A stretch of 64,000 bases of DNA. Source: AP-15 sp963703745 (lineage in GTDB: Bacteria; Pseudomonadota; Alphaproteobacteria; ATCC43930; CGMCC-115725). The position numbers and the translations under genes were made by a program. Below the pieces are notes generated by a model. It saw only the letters and a program-made list of their open reading frames with translations, was not told where the DNA came from and did not search any database. Below are positions 42,671 through 52,288 of this stretch, piece after piece; the first letter of the stretch is position 1, and every line of letters starts with the position of its first letter. The stretch spans positions 1,488,001-1,552,000 of the forward strand of contig CAVPFL010000002.1 in the NCBI GenBank assembly GCA_963703745.1. Reading direction: 5' to 3'.

Positions 42671-45600
42671 CTACTCCGCGGCCACTTTATCGGAGTCCGC
42701 CGGGGACCGCGCACTCTCGCCAACCTCATGATGCGCAGCGAGCGCAATGACCTCACCGTCCCTGGATCCCGTCGAGACCGCAGCGTTGAGGCGCGCGGCA
42801 ATCGACGCGACGCTGGTGCCCTCGGTGAGGGAGACCAACGGCAGGTCAACGCGCAGACGGTTCTCCAGCGCCAGCCGGAGTTCGACCGCCATCAATGAAT
42901 CCATTCCCATTTCGGATAGCGGCCGCGATGAGTCGATGCCCTCTCCAGGCAGCCGCAATATGGTCGCCGCCTCCTCGGCCACAACCGTCTTCAGCAGGTC
43001 CAGCGCCGCCTCCGGATCCAAAGAAGCGAGCCGCTCGGCGAGCGATGCGTCAACCGGAGAAGGGGACACCTTGGCTCGGCTCTCCGAAAACAACGGTGTT
43101 GCGAGAATCGGCAAAAATCGCCGGGCTTCGGCCCAGTTCGTATCGGCAAACGCAACCGTCGGCAACCCGCTCGCGATTATTGCCGGGAGCGACGCAAGAG
43201 CCTGTGCCGCCGGGATCGGTCTAGCGCCGAGCCGACGCACAAGCGAATCCAGAACCGCCGGTCGCTCGGCCAGATAACCGGCATCCTCGATCGGTCCCCA
43301 GGCGACCGCAAGCGCCGGTTTGCCTTCGGCATGCCGCCGCCGGGCGAGCGCTTCGAGCGCCATATTTGCGGCGACATAGACACCCTGGCCCGGCGCCCCC
43401 ACCAGGGTTGTCGCCGACGAGAACATCAAAAAGAGTTCGAGGGGATCGTCGCGCGTCATTGCGTCGAGGGCGATTGCCCCGCCGAGCTTCGGGTTCAAAA
43501 TCGCAGGGATTCGGGCAAGGTCGATATCGGCAGCAAAACCGTCTTCGATCGCCGAGGCGGCGTGAACAACACCGCGCAGCGGCGGCTGGTTCGCCCGGAT
43601 CGAGTCGAGGATCGTCGCCAGAGACTTGCGATCGGCGACGTCCCCCTGATAGATGCGAACCTGCGCGCAGGAAGCCTCCAGTTCTTTGACTCTTGCGTCA
43701 CAGCCGGGAGTTGTCGACCCGCGGCGGCCGAGGAGCGCGATTGAGCCGGCACCGTGCGCAACCAACCAACGCGCGCATTCATACCCGAACCCCTCGATGC
43801 CGCCGGTGACCAGATAGGTCCCGTCGCGGCGCAAGACGGTCTCCGGCGGCTTGCGCAGCGAGACGCCGGCATTGCCATCGGGCACGAGAACGAGCTTGCC
43901 GATATGGCCAGAGGACTGCATCAGCCGAAAGGCTTCTTCGAGCTCTCCGAAAGAGAATATGCGGTGCGCCAGCGGACGGATTTCACCATTAAAGAGCGCC
44001 GCGGAGACCTCGGTCAGCAACCGACGGGCGAGATCCGGTCGGCGAACCGGCAATTGATCGATGTCGATCGCGAAGTATGAGATGTTTTGCCGGAGTGGGC
44101 GCAAGTGAATGCGCCGGTTAAGGTAAAAGTCCCGCTTCCCGAGTTCGAGAAATCGACCGAACGGCTTGAGTACCTCGAGGCTTCGCTCCATTGCCTCGCC
44201 GCTCAACGAGTTGAGCACGATGTCCACCCCTTGCCCCTCGGTGAACTCGCGCACGGCATCGCAAAAGGCGAGGTCGCGCGAATCGAGGACGCAATCGGCA
44301 CCCGCCAATCGCAGAAATGCCCGTTTCATCTCCGATCCGGCTGTTGCGGTCACCACTGCGCCGCGCTGTTTGGCGTATTGGATCGCGGCAAGTCCCACAC
44401 CTCCGGAAGCGGTGTGGATCAGGACGTGCTCTCCCGGGGCGAGCTTTGCCAGATGGCCCAGAGCGTAGATTGCCGTAACAAACGTAACAGGAATTGTCGC
44501 GGCCTCGGCAAAGCTCGTCTCCGGCGGGATCGGGGCGACAGCCTCGGCGATCGTCACTACGCTCGTGCTCAACGACCCAGGGGCGAATGCCATGACCCGG
44601 TCGCCGACTGCCAAGCCGTTGATCCCTGGGCCGAGAGAACGGACGATACCCGCACACTCAAGCCCCAATGTTGGGCCAGCAAAACCGTCGCTGAGGGCCT
44701 CTTCAGGCAACAGCCCCATCGCCCACATAACGTCCCGAAAGTTGAGGCCCGCCGCGTACACCTCAATTTCTACCTGACCCTCTTCGACCGGTTGGGAGGT
44801 GCGAACCTCCCAACCCAGCGCGTCGAGCCCACCGACATGGGCCGCCCCGACGCTCAGCATATCTGACGGCGTTGCCCAATGCGTCGGAAGGCCCCGGCGC
44901 ACGCGAGGGACATGCCGGCCTTGAGGCGTCCAGACGACCTCGCCCTCCGCCGTTGCGGCCGCCAACTCGGCAACAACCAGCTGTGCGCGCTCGCCCGGAG
45001 CGGCAGCGCCCGGAAGGTCGAGAAGACGAACCGAAAGCCGCGGCATCTCGTTGACGAGCACGCGTCCCAGGCCCCATAGAGCGCCGCCGACCGGACTGAA
45101 GGCCTGGTGCGCAAGCCTGGCTTGCTGTGCTTCGCAAGTGACCACCCAAAGCGCGGCATCGCGTTCGACCGCGATCGTCGCTATGCGAGCCAGTGCAGCG
45201 ATTTGTTGCGACCCCTGCTCGATCGGGTCGCCAGCGCCAGGCTCTTCGGCAAGGAAAAGAATAATCTGCCGGATTTCGTCGTCAGACCGCGGCGCGCTCT
45301 CGGCTGTGGTTGCGGCCTTAACACCAAGCGATTGCGCGGGCTCGATGCCGTAGCCCGCCGCGGCCAGGCGATCTCGCAATGCCACGCGGAACGCAGCATC
45401 GCCGGAGACGAGGGTAACCAGGCTCGGCTGCGCTCGATCGCCGAGAACGGGCTCCGAGCGCACCGGCGCACAGCCCCAGACTACAGCACTTGGCCAAGGG
45501 GCCACGGCGGCCGTCGTCGTGCCGGTGGATTCGAAGCCCGCCACGGCGAACTCGCTCCGCCATTCCTCGCCTGAACGCAACGGTGATGAATGGTGTGCCC

Positions 45601-48600
45601 ATGATCCCAGCTGCCACCAGCTTGGACTCTGACCGAAGACGACGTCCCACAGCGCGTTGGGCTCGGCCTCCACGGCAACGAATAACCCGCCCGGAACAAG
45701 CATATTTCGCAGGCCGGCAAGGGAAGCCGTATCGAGCTGGAGGCGCGCGCAAGCATTTATTGCCAGGATGACGTCGAAAACTGCCCCGTTTAGATTGTCG
45801 TTCTGGTCCTGCGCTGACCAGCGGCAGGCGGAGACCCCAACAAAGGATTTAGCCAGGGAAGCGAGCCGAGCAGCCTGTTCGGAATCGGTGCCCGCCGCCA
45901 CGTAGGCGAGAGGGACGCCGGATCGCGTCAAATGGTTGAGGATACGCCGGGTCGCGCTACCACCACACGCGCCGAGCTCGAGAATCCGCATCGGCTGCGC
46001 CTTCGGCCAAGCGGTCGCCAACTCGACCAGAGCATCGCACAGCAATTCGATTCCGGGCGCTATCGCCGGCGAACCCTGCAGCAGTTGCTCGGCCATCGGC
46101 GACAGCTGAGTGTCTGGTTGCCCGATGCCGTCTGCACAAATTTTGGGTAGATCCTCTACCGCAGCGGCGATAAGGGCTAGTTCCGCCACCAAGTCAGCTG
46201 CCTCGGAGAGCAGCAAGCGCCACACTTCCGAGACCTCTGGCAGATCGTGCAAGGACTCGAGCCGCCACCGTAATTCAGTCTCGCTCGCGGCACCGAACCG
46301 CTTGAGCAACTGTAGCGAACACTCGACGATGCCAATCGAATCGGGCGCGATCTGACCCGACTCAGCGAGCTCGCTGACGGCAAAGAAGCGCCCGGGCTCG
46401 ACGAGCTTTGCTAACGATTGGAAAGTGACCGAGCCGATTAAGGCGTCGAGCAGCAGCGCCTGCTCCTGTCTTAAGGGGCTTGGCTTCTGGACGGCAGCTA
46501 GCCGAGACAAAGTGGCGGGGAGATCGGCCAGCCCGCGCGGCGGGCCAGGCTCGAGGAGTGGGGCCGGTATGAGGTCGATCCGAAGTGCGCGTTCGTCGAC
46601 CGGACGTCGCCGGGTCAGCTCCACACGGCGAAACCAGCAATCGGCAAGCTCCGCGATGATGTCTCCCGAATCGTTGGAGAGGACGATGTCGGCGGAGATC
46701 GATCGGACCCCGATCCGGGTGAGCCGCAGCTTGGCCTGACGAGGAACCCGCCCAAAGGGTGCGGCAAGCCGGACGCGTCCAAACCGCCATGGCAGAAAGC
46801 CGACGCCCTGCATTTGGTGCTGGCGATCGCCCAACAGCGCGAAAAGCCCTTGCAATGCGCCATCGAGCAAGGCCGGGTGAAGCAGATAAGACTCGAGATC
46901 TTCGCAGATTGGCGTGGGATCGAGGTAGGCGATGGCGTTTTGCGGGTCGGCGATTTCGACATGCGTCACGGTCTTGAAGCGGGGACCGTAATCGAGTCCG
47001 GCAAGATGCGCGTGGCGGTAGAGGGTCTCGCTTTCGATCCGGCGCTGGACTGGCGCGCTGCCGTCCCAGGAAACGGTTCGACCGAAATCCATCGCAGCCG
47101 AGACGCGCGCGACCGCGTAAACGGCCAAGGGCTCACTTGAGAGCCGCGAACGGCTTGCGAGCTCCCAATCGCCCTCATCGGATTGAAGCACCGTGCGCAG
47201 CTCACGCATCTGACCCTTGTCGAATGGCATCGGGCGGCGCAGCTCGATATCGCAAGCCTCGATCACCGGCGCATCTGACCATCGCCATCGTGCGGCCGCG
47301 AGCGCCATTTCCAGAATTGCCGCGGCCGGCAACACGGCCACTCCCTCGACCGCGTGATCGGCGATCCACGGCAACAGCTGTTCATCAAGATGATTGAGCC
47401 AGCTTGCCGTCGTGCCCCGCTGGCGGAACCCGAGAAGCGGGTGATCAAAGGGCGGATTGACCAGATCGGGGGCTTCGGTCGTTACGCCGAACCAAAACCT
47501 CTCCCGGTTCCAAGGGTAGAGCGGAAGCCCTCGAGGGTCGCACGGGCCGCCAAATGATGGCGAAGACGTCCAATCGTATCCGGCCGCGTGGCAATGTGCC
47601 GCAATTGCGGGAAACGGATCGTCGTCATCTTGTCGCCTGGAAAAACTCGCAAGCACGCGCCCCTGCACGTCGGCGGAGCGCAGGCAGTCCGTAAGGTAAG
47701 ATTGAAGAATGGCCCGCGGACCGACCTCGAGAAAGATGCGATGCCCCTCGCCAATAAGTTCGGCGACGGCGTCGGCGAAGCGCACCGGGTGGCGGACATT
47801 ACGCCACCAATATTCGGCGTCGAGCGCTTCGGCTTCAACTGCGCGGCCTGTTACCGTCGATACCAGTCGCGCCTGAGGCGGGCACGAAGCGAGACCACCA
47901 AGCTCCGCTAAGAGGTCTTCGTGGACGGGGTCCATTGCCCGCGAGTGGAAAGCGAAATCCAAATCAAGAGAGCGGAACCCAATGTCACGGTGCTGGAACT
48001 CGGCTTCTAGGCGTTGGATTTCCTCGACTGAACCTGAAAGCGTCACCGAGCGGGCAGCGTTGACCGAAGCGATCTCGGCCGAACTGGTCAATTCGGCGAG
48101 AAACTCGCGGGCGGTATCGTGCGTGAGTGCGACCGCCACCATCCGGCCCGCACCCTGGGTTTGCTGCTGATGACGGCTGCGCACAACGACGACGCGCCCA
48201 GCATCGATAAGCGATAGGGCGCCCGAGCCCCAGGCCGCGGCGATCTCGCCGACGCTGTGCCCAAAATGGGCGGCGGCGCGGATACCGATGGCGGCTAACG
48301 CCTGAACGATGCCGACCTGGACGGCAAACAGGAGCGGTTGCGCGACGTCGGCGCGCGCCAGCAAGTCGCTGCCAACCCCGCTTGCAAGAAGTTCGGTTAT
48401 CGACCAGCCGAGTTCCGGTCGGAGCAGCCCATCGACTTCCTCGATCGCCGCGCGAAAGACCGCGTTGGTACGCAACGCATCGCGTCCCATTTCCGGGAAT
48501 TGCGCGCCATTGCCGGAGAACACGAACGCGAGCTTGTCCTCCCGAACCCCCGTCCCCGTGATCACGCCCGGTCCGGGGGCGCCATCCAGAAAGTCGGCCA

Positions 48601-50107
48601 GCATTCCAGCGGTTGTTATCCGATCCTTGCCCAACGCGACAAGCCGATGGGCATGTTGCTCCCGTTTCCGGGCGGCAGCACGCACCAATACGGTTGCTTG
48701 CTCGGCAGGCGTCCTGGCGAGGGTGTTGTGCCAGCTCCGGACGAGTTCGCGCAGCGATGCCTCGGTGCGTGCCGAAATAACCAAGGGTGGCATCTTCTCC
48801 GGCTGCGACGCCGATTTGGTTCGGGAAGGCGGGGCAGAAAGCACGACATGGGCGTTTGTGCCGCCGAAACCAAAGGAATTGACCCCCGCGTACCGCCGTT
48901 CCGGCGGCACGCTGATTGGCTCTGGATCGCGCACCAGTCTGAGGTTTAATTCGTCGAACGCGATATTGGGGTTCGGCGTCTCGCAGTGCAATGTCGGCGG
49001 CACGACACCCCGGTCGAGAGCGAGCGCCGCTTTTAGCAGTCCGGCCATTCCTGATGCCGGTTCGAGATGACCGATATTGGTCTTTACCGATCCGATCGGA
49101 AGCGGATCGGAGCGGCTCTGGCCGAGAGAGTGTCCAACAGCCGCGGCCTCTATTGGATCTCCGGCCGGTGTGCCGGTGCCGTGCATTTCGAAGAACGACA
49201 GTTGCTCCGGAGCAACACCCGCGCGCACATAGACAGAGCGCAACAGGGATACCTGCGCCGTCTCGCTCGGCAATGACAATCCGATCGTACGGCCGTCGGA
49301 GTTGACCCCGGTACCGAGGATCACCGCACGGACTGCATCTCCATCGGCAAGCGCATCTTCGAGGGCTCTAAGGATTACCACCCCGCCACCCTCGCCGCGG
49401 ACATAGCCATCGGCACGCTCATCGAACGCAAAACACCGACCGCGCCGAGAAAGCATCGATGCAGAGCAAAACCCGAGATACGGGTAGGGGGCCAGCAACA
49501 GGTTGATACCGCCAACAATAGCCGTTGCCACCCGCTTTGCGCGGATTGCTTCACAGGCGTGATGCAGGGCGACGAGCGAAGACGAGCAGGCTGTATCGAT
49601 CGTTAAACTTGGCCCACGGAGATCAAATACGTAAGAAATTCGGTTGGCGAAAACACTCAATGTGTTTCCAGTCATCGAATAGGAATCGGCACTCGCCGGA
49701 TCACCGAGCCTTAGGTCAGAATAATCTGTCGTTGATGCACCAATATACACTCCAGTAGTGCTTCCAGCAATTTTGCTACTAGGAATTCCAGCATCTTCGA
49801 TCGCGTGCCAGACGAGCTCCAGCAGCACGCGCTGTTGGGGATCCATTTGGGCTGCCTCGCGCGGAGAGATACCGAAGAAAGACGGCTCGAAGAGATCGAC
49901 TCCGTCGATCAGGCCGGCAGCCCAGGTGTAGCTCTTGCCCGGCTCGCTACGGTCCGGATGATAAAAAAATTTCGTGGACCAGCGCTGTGGATCGACCTCG
50001 GAGACGGCGTCCTCCCCGGAATCGAGCAACCGCCAGAATCCCTCTAAATCCCCTGCCCCCGGAAACCGGCAGGATGCTCCGACGATCGCGATCGATCCGT
50101 CACTCAT
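42671..50107 (-). CDS. Highly reducing type I polyketide synthase, KS-AT-DH-cMT-ER-KR-ACP
   Basis: A 2478-residue single-module PKS. KS 4-425: Cys174 in DTACSSS, His309 in EMHGTGT, His347 in TNIGHL. AT 525-830: Ser618 in GHSVGE and FAFH (718-721), suggesting malonyl specificity. DH 885-1165: His918 in DHAVEGVAVLP and Asp1082 in LLDGALQG. C-methyltransferase about 1350-1540: ILELGACGGS. ER 1755-2078: HTASGGVGL at 1898-1906. KR 2095-2290: TGGIEGFG, Ser2230, Tyr2244, Asn2248. ACP 2370-2445: Ser2404 in GMDSL. All catalytic residues look intact and there is no thioesterase. Release is presumably by the adjacent alpha-oxoamine synthase. AT-richer patches near 49.6-49.8 kb hint at acquisition. Confidence 0.95.
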   Translation of the reverse strand: MSDGSIAIVGASCRFPGAGDLEGFWRLLDSGEDAVSEVDPQRWSTKFFYHPDRSEPGKSYTWAAGLIDGVDLFEPSFFGISPREAAQMDPQQRVLLELVWHAIEDAGIPSSKIAGSTTGVYIGASTTDYSDLRLGDPASADSYSMTGNTLSVFANRISYVFDLRGPSLTIDTACSSSLVALHHACEAIRAKRVATAIVGGINLLLAPYPYLGFCSASMLSRRGRCFAFDERADGYVRGEGGGVVILRALEDALADGDAVRAVILGTGVNSDGRTIGLSLPSETAQVSLLRSVYVRAGVAPEQLSFFEMHGTGTPAGDPIEAAAVGHSLGQSRSDPLPIGSVKTNIGHLEPASGMAGLLKAALALDRGVVPPTLHCETPNPNIAFDELNLRLVRDPEPISVPPERRYAGVNSFGFGGTNAHVVLSAPPSRTKSASQPEKMPPLVISARTEASLRELVRSWHNTLARTPAEQATVLVRAAARKREQHAHRLVALGKDRITTAGMLADFLDGAPGPGVITGTGVREDKLAFVFSGNGAQFPEMGRDALRTNAVFRAAIEEVDGLLRPELGWSITELLASGVGSDLLARADVAQPLLFAVQVGIVQALAAIGIRAAAHFGHSVGEIAAAWGSGALSLIDAGRVVVVRSRHQQQTQGAGRMVAVALTHDTAREFLAELTSSAEIASVNAARSVTLSGSVEEIQRLEAEFQHRDIGFRSLDLDFAFHSRAMDPVHEDLLAELGGLASCPPQARLVSTVTGRAVEAEALDAEYWWRNVRHPVRFADAVAELIGEGHRIFLEVGPRAILQSYLTDCLRSADVQGRVLASFSRRQDDDDPFPAIAAHCHAAGYDWTSSPSFGGPCDPRGLPLYPWNRERFWFGVTTEAPDLVNPPFDHPLLGFRQRGTTASWLNHLDEQLLPWIADHAVEGVAVLPAAAILEMALAAARWRWSDAPVIEACDIELRRPMPFDKGQMRELRTVLQSDEGDWELASRSRLSSEPLAVYAVARVSAAMDFGRTVSWDGSAPVQRRIESETLYRHAHLAGLDYGPRFKTVTHVEIADPQNAIAYLDPTPICEDLESYLLHPALLDGALQGLFALLGDRQHQMQGVGFLPWRFGRVRLAAPFGRVPRQAKLRLTRIGVRSISADIVLSNDSGDIIAELADCWFRRVELTRRRPVDERALRIDLIPAPLLEPGPPRGLADLPATLSRLAAVQKPSPLRQEQALLLDALIGSVTFQSLAKLVEPGRFFAVSELAESGQIAPDSIGIVECSLQLLKRFGAASETELRWRLESLHDLPEVSEVWRLLLSEAADLVAELALIAAAVEDLPKICADGIGQPDTQLSPMAEQLLQGSPAIAPGIELLCDALVELATAWPKAQPMRILELGACGGSATRRILNHLTRSGVPLAYVAAGTDSEQAARLASLAKSFVGVSACRWSAQDQNDNLNGAVFDVILAINACARLQLDTASLAGLRNMLVPGGLFVAVEAEPNALWDVVFGQSPSWWQLGSWAHHSSPLRSGEEWRSEFAVAGFESTGTTTAAVAPWPSAVVWGCAPVRSEPVLGDRAQPSLVTLVSGDAAFRVALRDRLAAAGYGIEPAQSLGVKAATTAESAPRSDDEIRQIILFLAEEPGAGDPIEQGSQQIAALARIATIAVERDAALWVVTCEAQQARLAHQAFSPVGGALWGLGRVLVNEMPRLSVRLLDLPGAAAPGERAQLVVAELAAATAEGEVVWTPQGRHVPRVRRGLPTHWATPSDMLSVGAAHVGGLDALGWEVRTSQPVEEGQVEIEVYAAGLNFRDVMWAMGLLPEEALSDGFAGPTLGLECAGIVRSLGPGINGLAVGDRVMAFAPGSLSTSVVTIAEAVAPIPPETSFAEAATIPVTFVTAIYALGHLAKLAPGEHVLIHTASGGVGLAAIQYAKQRGAVVTATAGSEMKRAFLRLAGADCVLDSRDLAFCDAVREFTEGQGVDIVLNSLSGEAMERSLEVLKPFGRFLELGKRDFYLNRRIHLRPLRQNISYFAIDIDQLPVRRPDLARRLLTEVSAALFNGEIRPLAHRIFSFGELEEAFRLMQSSGHIGKLVLVPDGNAGVSLRKPPETVLRRDGTYLVTGGIEGFGYECARWLVAHGAGSIALLGRRGSTTPGCDARVKELEASCAQVRIYQGDVADRKSLATILDSIRANQPPLRGVVHAASAIEDGFAADIDLARIPAILNPKLGGAIALDAMTRDDPLELFLMFSSATTLVGAPGQGVYVAANMALEALARRRHAEGKPALAVAWGPIEDAGYLAERPAVLDSLVRRLGARPIPAAQALASLPAIIASGLPTVAFADTNWAEARRFLPILATPLFSESRAKVSPSPVDASLAERLASLDPEAALDLLKTVVAEEAATILRLPGEGIDSSRPLSEMGMDSLMAVELRLALENRLRVDLPLVSLTEGTSVASIAARLNAAVSTGSRDGEVIALAAHHEVGESARSPADSDKVAAE

Positions 50108-50462
50108 ACCGCTAGAGCTTATTTGAGGTCCGAGGGGGCGAGATCGGCGATGAGTTGCAGCGCCACATAAGTTTCATTACACACAAGAGGAGCCAATTGC
50201 TAGGTTTGCCGTGATCCCCGTTGTCGCGGGGGTGAGCGGATCCACAGGGGCTAGCGGAGCCACAGGACGAATCTCGGCCACGGCAGGTCGCATTCTCGTG
50301 CGGCATGGCCCAAGCGGTCGTGACAAGAATGTGGCACACTCGGCTGATTCTGACTCGGGGCGGCGGGGGTTATTCCACTCCCACGAGTCATTCCTGAAGC
50401 GTGCCGCGCGCCTCCTAGACCAGTCGATCGATCTCGATTCCCTCGCGCAGCGCCTCTCGCGG
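50108..50462. other. Upstream region of the PKS operon
   Basis: About 355 bp with no supportable gene. Open frames exist on both strands (50211-50555 plus, 50177-50629 minus) but neither gives a recognisable protein or good ribosome-binding site. The PKS promoter should lie in the AT-richer 50108-50215 part. I could not pick a convincing -35/-10 pair. Confidence 0.4.
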
Positions 50463-50669
50463 TTACGGACCGCCCGTAAGGCGCGGCTGTTTGAACCGCC
50501 GGTGCTCAGGGATGTTGAAAAGCTTCGCCAGCCCGGAATACTCATAGCCGCATAGCGCATCATCGGCCACAATGTAGGCTTCCTCGGCATCATAGCCGAT
50601 GCCGAGCATTGCGCTCTCGGCATGCGCACGCGCCTTGGCGACGCTTAAACGAATTCGGTCGGACAGCAT
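50463..50669 (-). pseudogene. Ldh-family (malate/lactate dehydrogenase-like) gene remnant, N-terminal
   Basis: The minus frame from ATG 50669, with a GGGGGAG ribosome-binding site upstream, encodes a plausible Ldh_2-family N terminus: ARAHAESAMLGIGYDAEEAY then IVADDALCGYEYSGLAKL. Full-length members are about 340 residues, whereas this frame stops after 68, and the following DNA shows no continuation. It is therefore a 3'-truncated gene lying between the PKS promoter and the gcv operon. An alternative is a genuine short protein that has kept only the N-terminal helices, which I consider less likely. Confidence 0.55.
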
Positions 50670-50710
50670 TCTCTCGCAACTCCCCCGGTCTGCGATGAGG
50701 CGTGTTGCGG

Positions 50711-52288
50711 CTATTCCGCCGCCCGCTGATCCATCGGCTCTGGGTTCCAGCGCAGGACCGGCTTACGCGCTGCGGCGGTCTCATCCAAGCGGCGCCGCGG
50801 CGTCCAGCGCGGGGCCGTATAAAAACCGGCCGCGTCGCCAAGACGGGCCTTGGCCGAGAGGGCTTTCAGCAGGCCGACGAACTGGTCTAGCGAGGCCTTG
50901 CTCTCTGTTTCGGTGGGCTCGATCAGCAGTGCCCCGTGAACAACCAGAGGGAAATACATCGTCATCGGATGATATCCCTCGTCGATCAGAGCCTTGGCGA
51001 AGTCGAGCGTGGTGGTGCCGGTTTCCTTCAAAAAGCGGTCGTCAAAGAGTACTTCGTGCATGCAGGGACCCGGAAACGAAAGGCTGAGATCGTTCTCGAG
51101 CCGAACTCGCAGGTAATTGGCATTGAGCACCGCGTCCTCGGCCACCTGCCGCAGCCCGTCGGCCCCGTGGCTCATCATATAGGCAAGGGCCCGGACAAAC
51201 ATGCCCATCTGCCCGTGGAATCCTTTCAGTCTGCCGATCGCTTGCCGCGTCTCGCCGTTCTTGTGCTCGATCAGTTCGAGTCCCTTGGGGCCGTGTACCA
51301 ACCACGGTAAGGGTGCGTATGGGGCGAGGCTCGCGGTCAGGGCCACGGGGCCACTTCCCGGCCCACCGCCACCATGAGGGGTCGAAAAAGTCTTGTGCAG
51401 GTTCAGATGCATGCAATCGATGCCCAGATCGGCCGGCCGCACGCGTCCTACGATCGCGTTGAAGTTCGCACCATCACAATAGAAGAACGCGCCGGCGGCG
51501 TGCACCGCGGCAGCGATCTCGAGGATCTCGTTCTCAAACAGTCCGCAGGTGTTCGGGTTGGTCAGCATCAGCGCTGCGACATCGGTGTCGAGCTTGGCCT
51601 TAACCGCCCCGACATCGACCCGTCCTCGCAGATTGCCCGCGACCGGATCGACGTCGTAACCGCAGGCGGCGGCCGTCGCGGGGTTCGTGCCGTGCGCCGA
51701 CTCCGGAACAAGAATCCTTGTGCGCCGATCGCCGCGCGCCTCCAGGGCGGCCCGGATCGACATGATGCCGCAGAGCTCGCCATGCGCTCCTGCACCTGGG
51801 CTCATCGCGATGGCCGACATGCCGGTCAAAGTCTTGAGCCAGTGGGCCAAGGTGTCGATCAGAGCGAGCGCACCCGGAATAGTCGACGCCGGCTGAAGGG
51901 GATGAATATCGGCAAAACCCGGAAGCCGCGCCAGTCTCTCATTGAGCCGCGGGTTGTGTTTCATAGTGCACGACCCGAGCGGATAAAGCCCGGTGTCGAT
52001 TGCGTAATTCTTTTGCGATAAACGGGTGAAGTGGCGGACTACTTGCGGCTCGCTGAGGCCGGGTAGACCGATCAGTCCGTGCCTTTCGAGCCCGCCAAGA
52101 CGGGCCCGGAACGGGGGAGGGTCGACAAGATCGACGCCGCAGCGACCCCGTGAACCCTGTTCGAACATCAGTTCTTCTTCGATTTGCAGGCCGCGGTTCC
52201 CGGTAATCGTCTCGAGACACGCCCCTAGCTCGTCGGCAGGCCGATGTTCTGCCGGGCGAGCGCTCACCGCTCGGCTCCAATCGCTCAC
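50711..52288 (-). CDS. gcvPB: Glycine dehydrogenase (decarboxylating) subunit 2
   Basis: A 525-residue beta subunit of the split P-protein of the glycine cleavage system. It binds glycine through PLP at Lys299 in LNLHKTFSTPHGGGGPGSGP. Other P-protein signatures are YPLGSCTMKHNPR (102-114), SPGAGAHGE (163-171) and LTNPNTCGLFE (242-252). The start ATG 52288 overlaps the gcvPA stop by four bases (ATGA). It is the last gene of the gcvT-H-PA-PB operon. It carries a C-terminal extension of about 20 residues beyond the usual end. Confidence 0.96.
   Translation of the reverse strand: MSDWSRAVSARPAEHRPADELGACLETITGNRGLQIEEELMFEQGSRGRCGVDLVDPPPFRARLGGLERHGLIGLPGLSEPQVVRHFTRLSQKNYAIDTGLYPLGSCTMKHNPRLNERLARLPGFADIHPLQPASTIPGALALIDTLAHWLKTLTGMSAIAMSPGAGAHGELCGIMSIRAALEARGDRRTRILVPESAHGTNPATAAACGYDVDPVAGNLRGRVDVGAVKAKLDTDVAALMLTNPNTCGLFENEILEIAAAVHAAGAFFYCDGANFNAIVGRVRPADLGIDCMHLNLHKTFSTPHGGGGPGSGPVALTASLAPYAPLPWLVHGPKGLELIEHKNGETRQAIGRLKGFHGQMGMFVRALAYMMSHGADGLRQVAEDAVLNANYLRVRLENDLSLSFPGPCMHEVLFDDRFLKETGTTTLDFAKALIDEGYHPMTMYFPLVVHGALLIEPTETESKASLDQFVGLLKALSAKARLGDAAGFYTAPRWTPRRRLDETAAARKPVLRWNPEPMDQRAAE

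Noticed and set aside
50177..50629. Overlapping open frames on both strands upstream of the PKS
   Set aside because: Neither has a plausible start region or recognisable sequence, and the Ldh-like remnant explains part of the area better.
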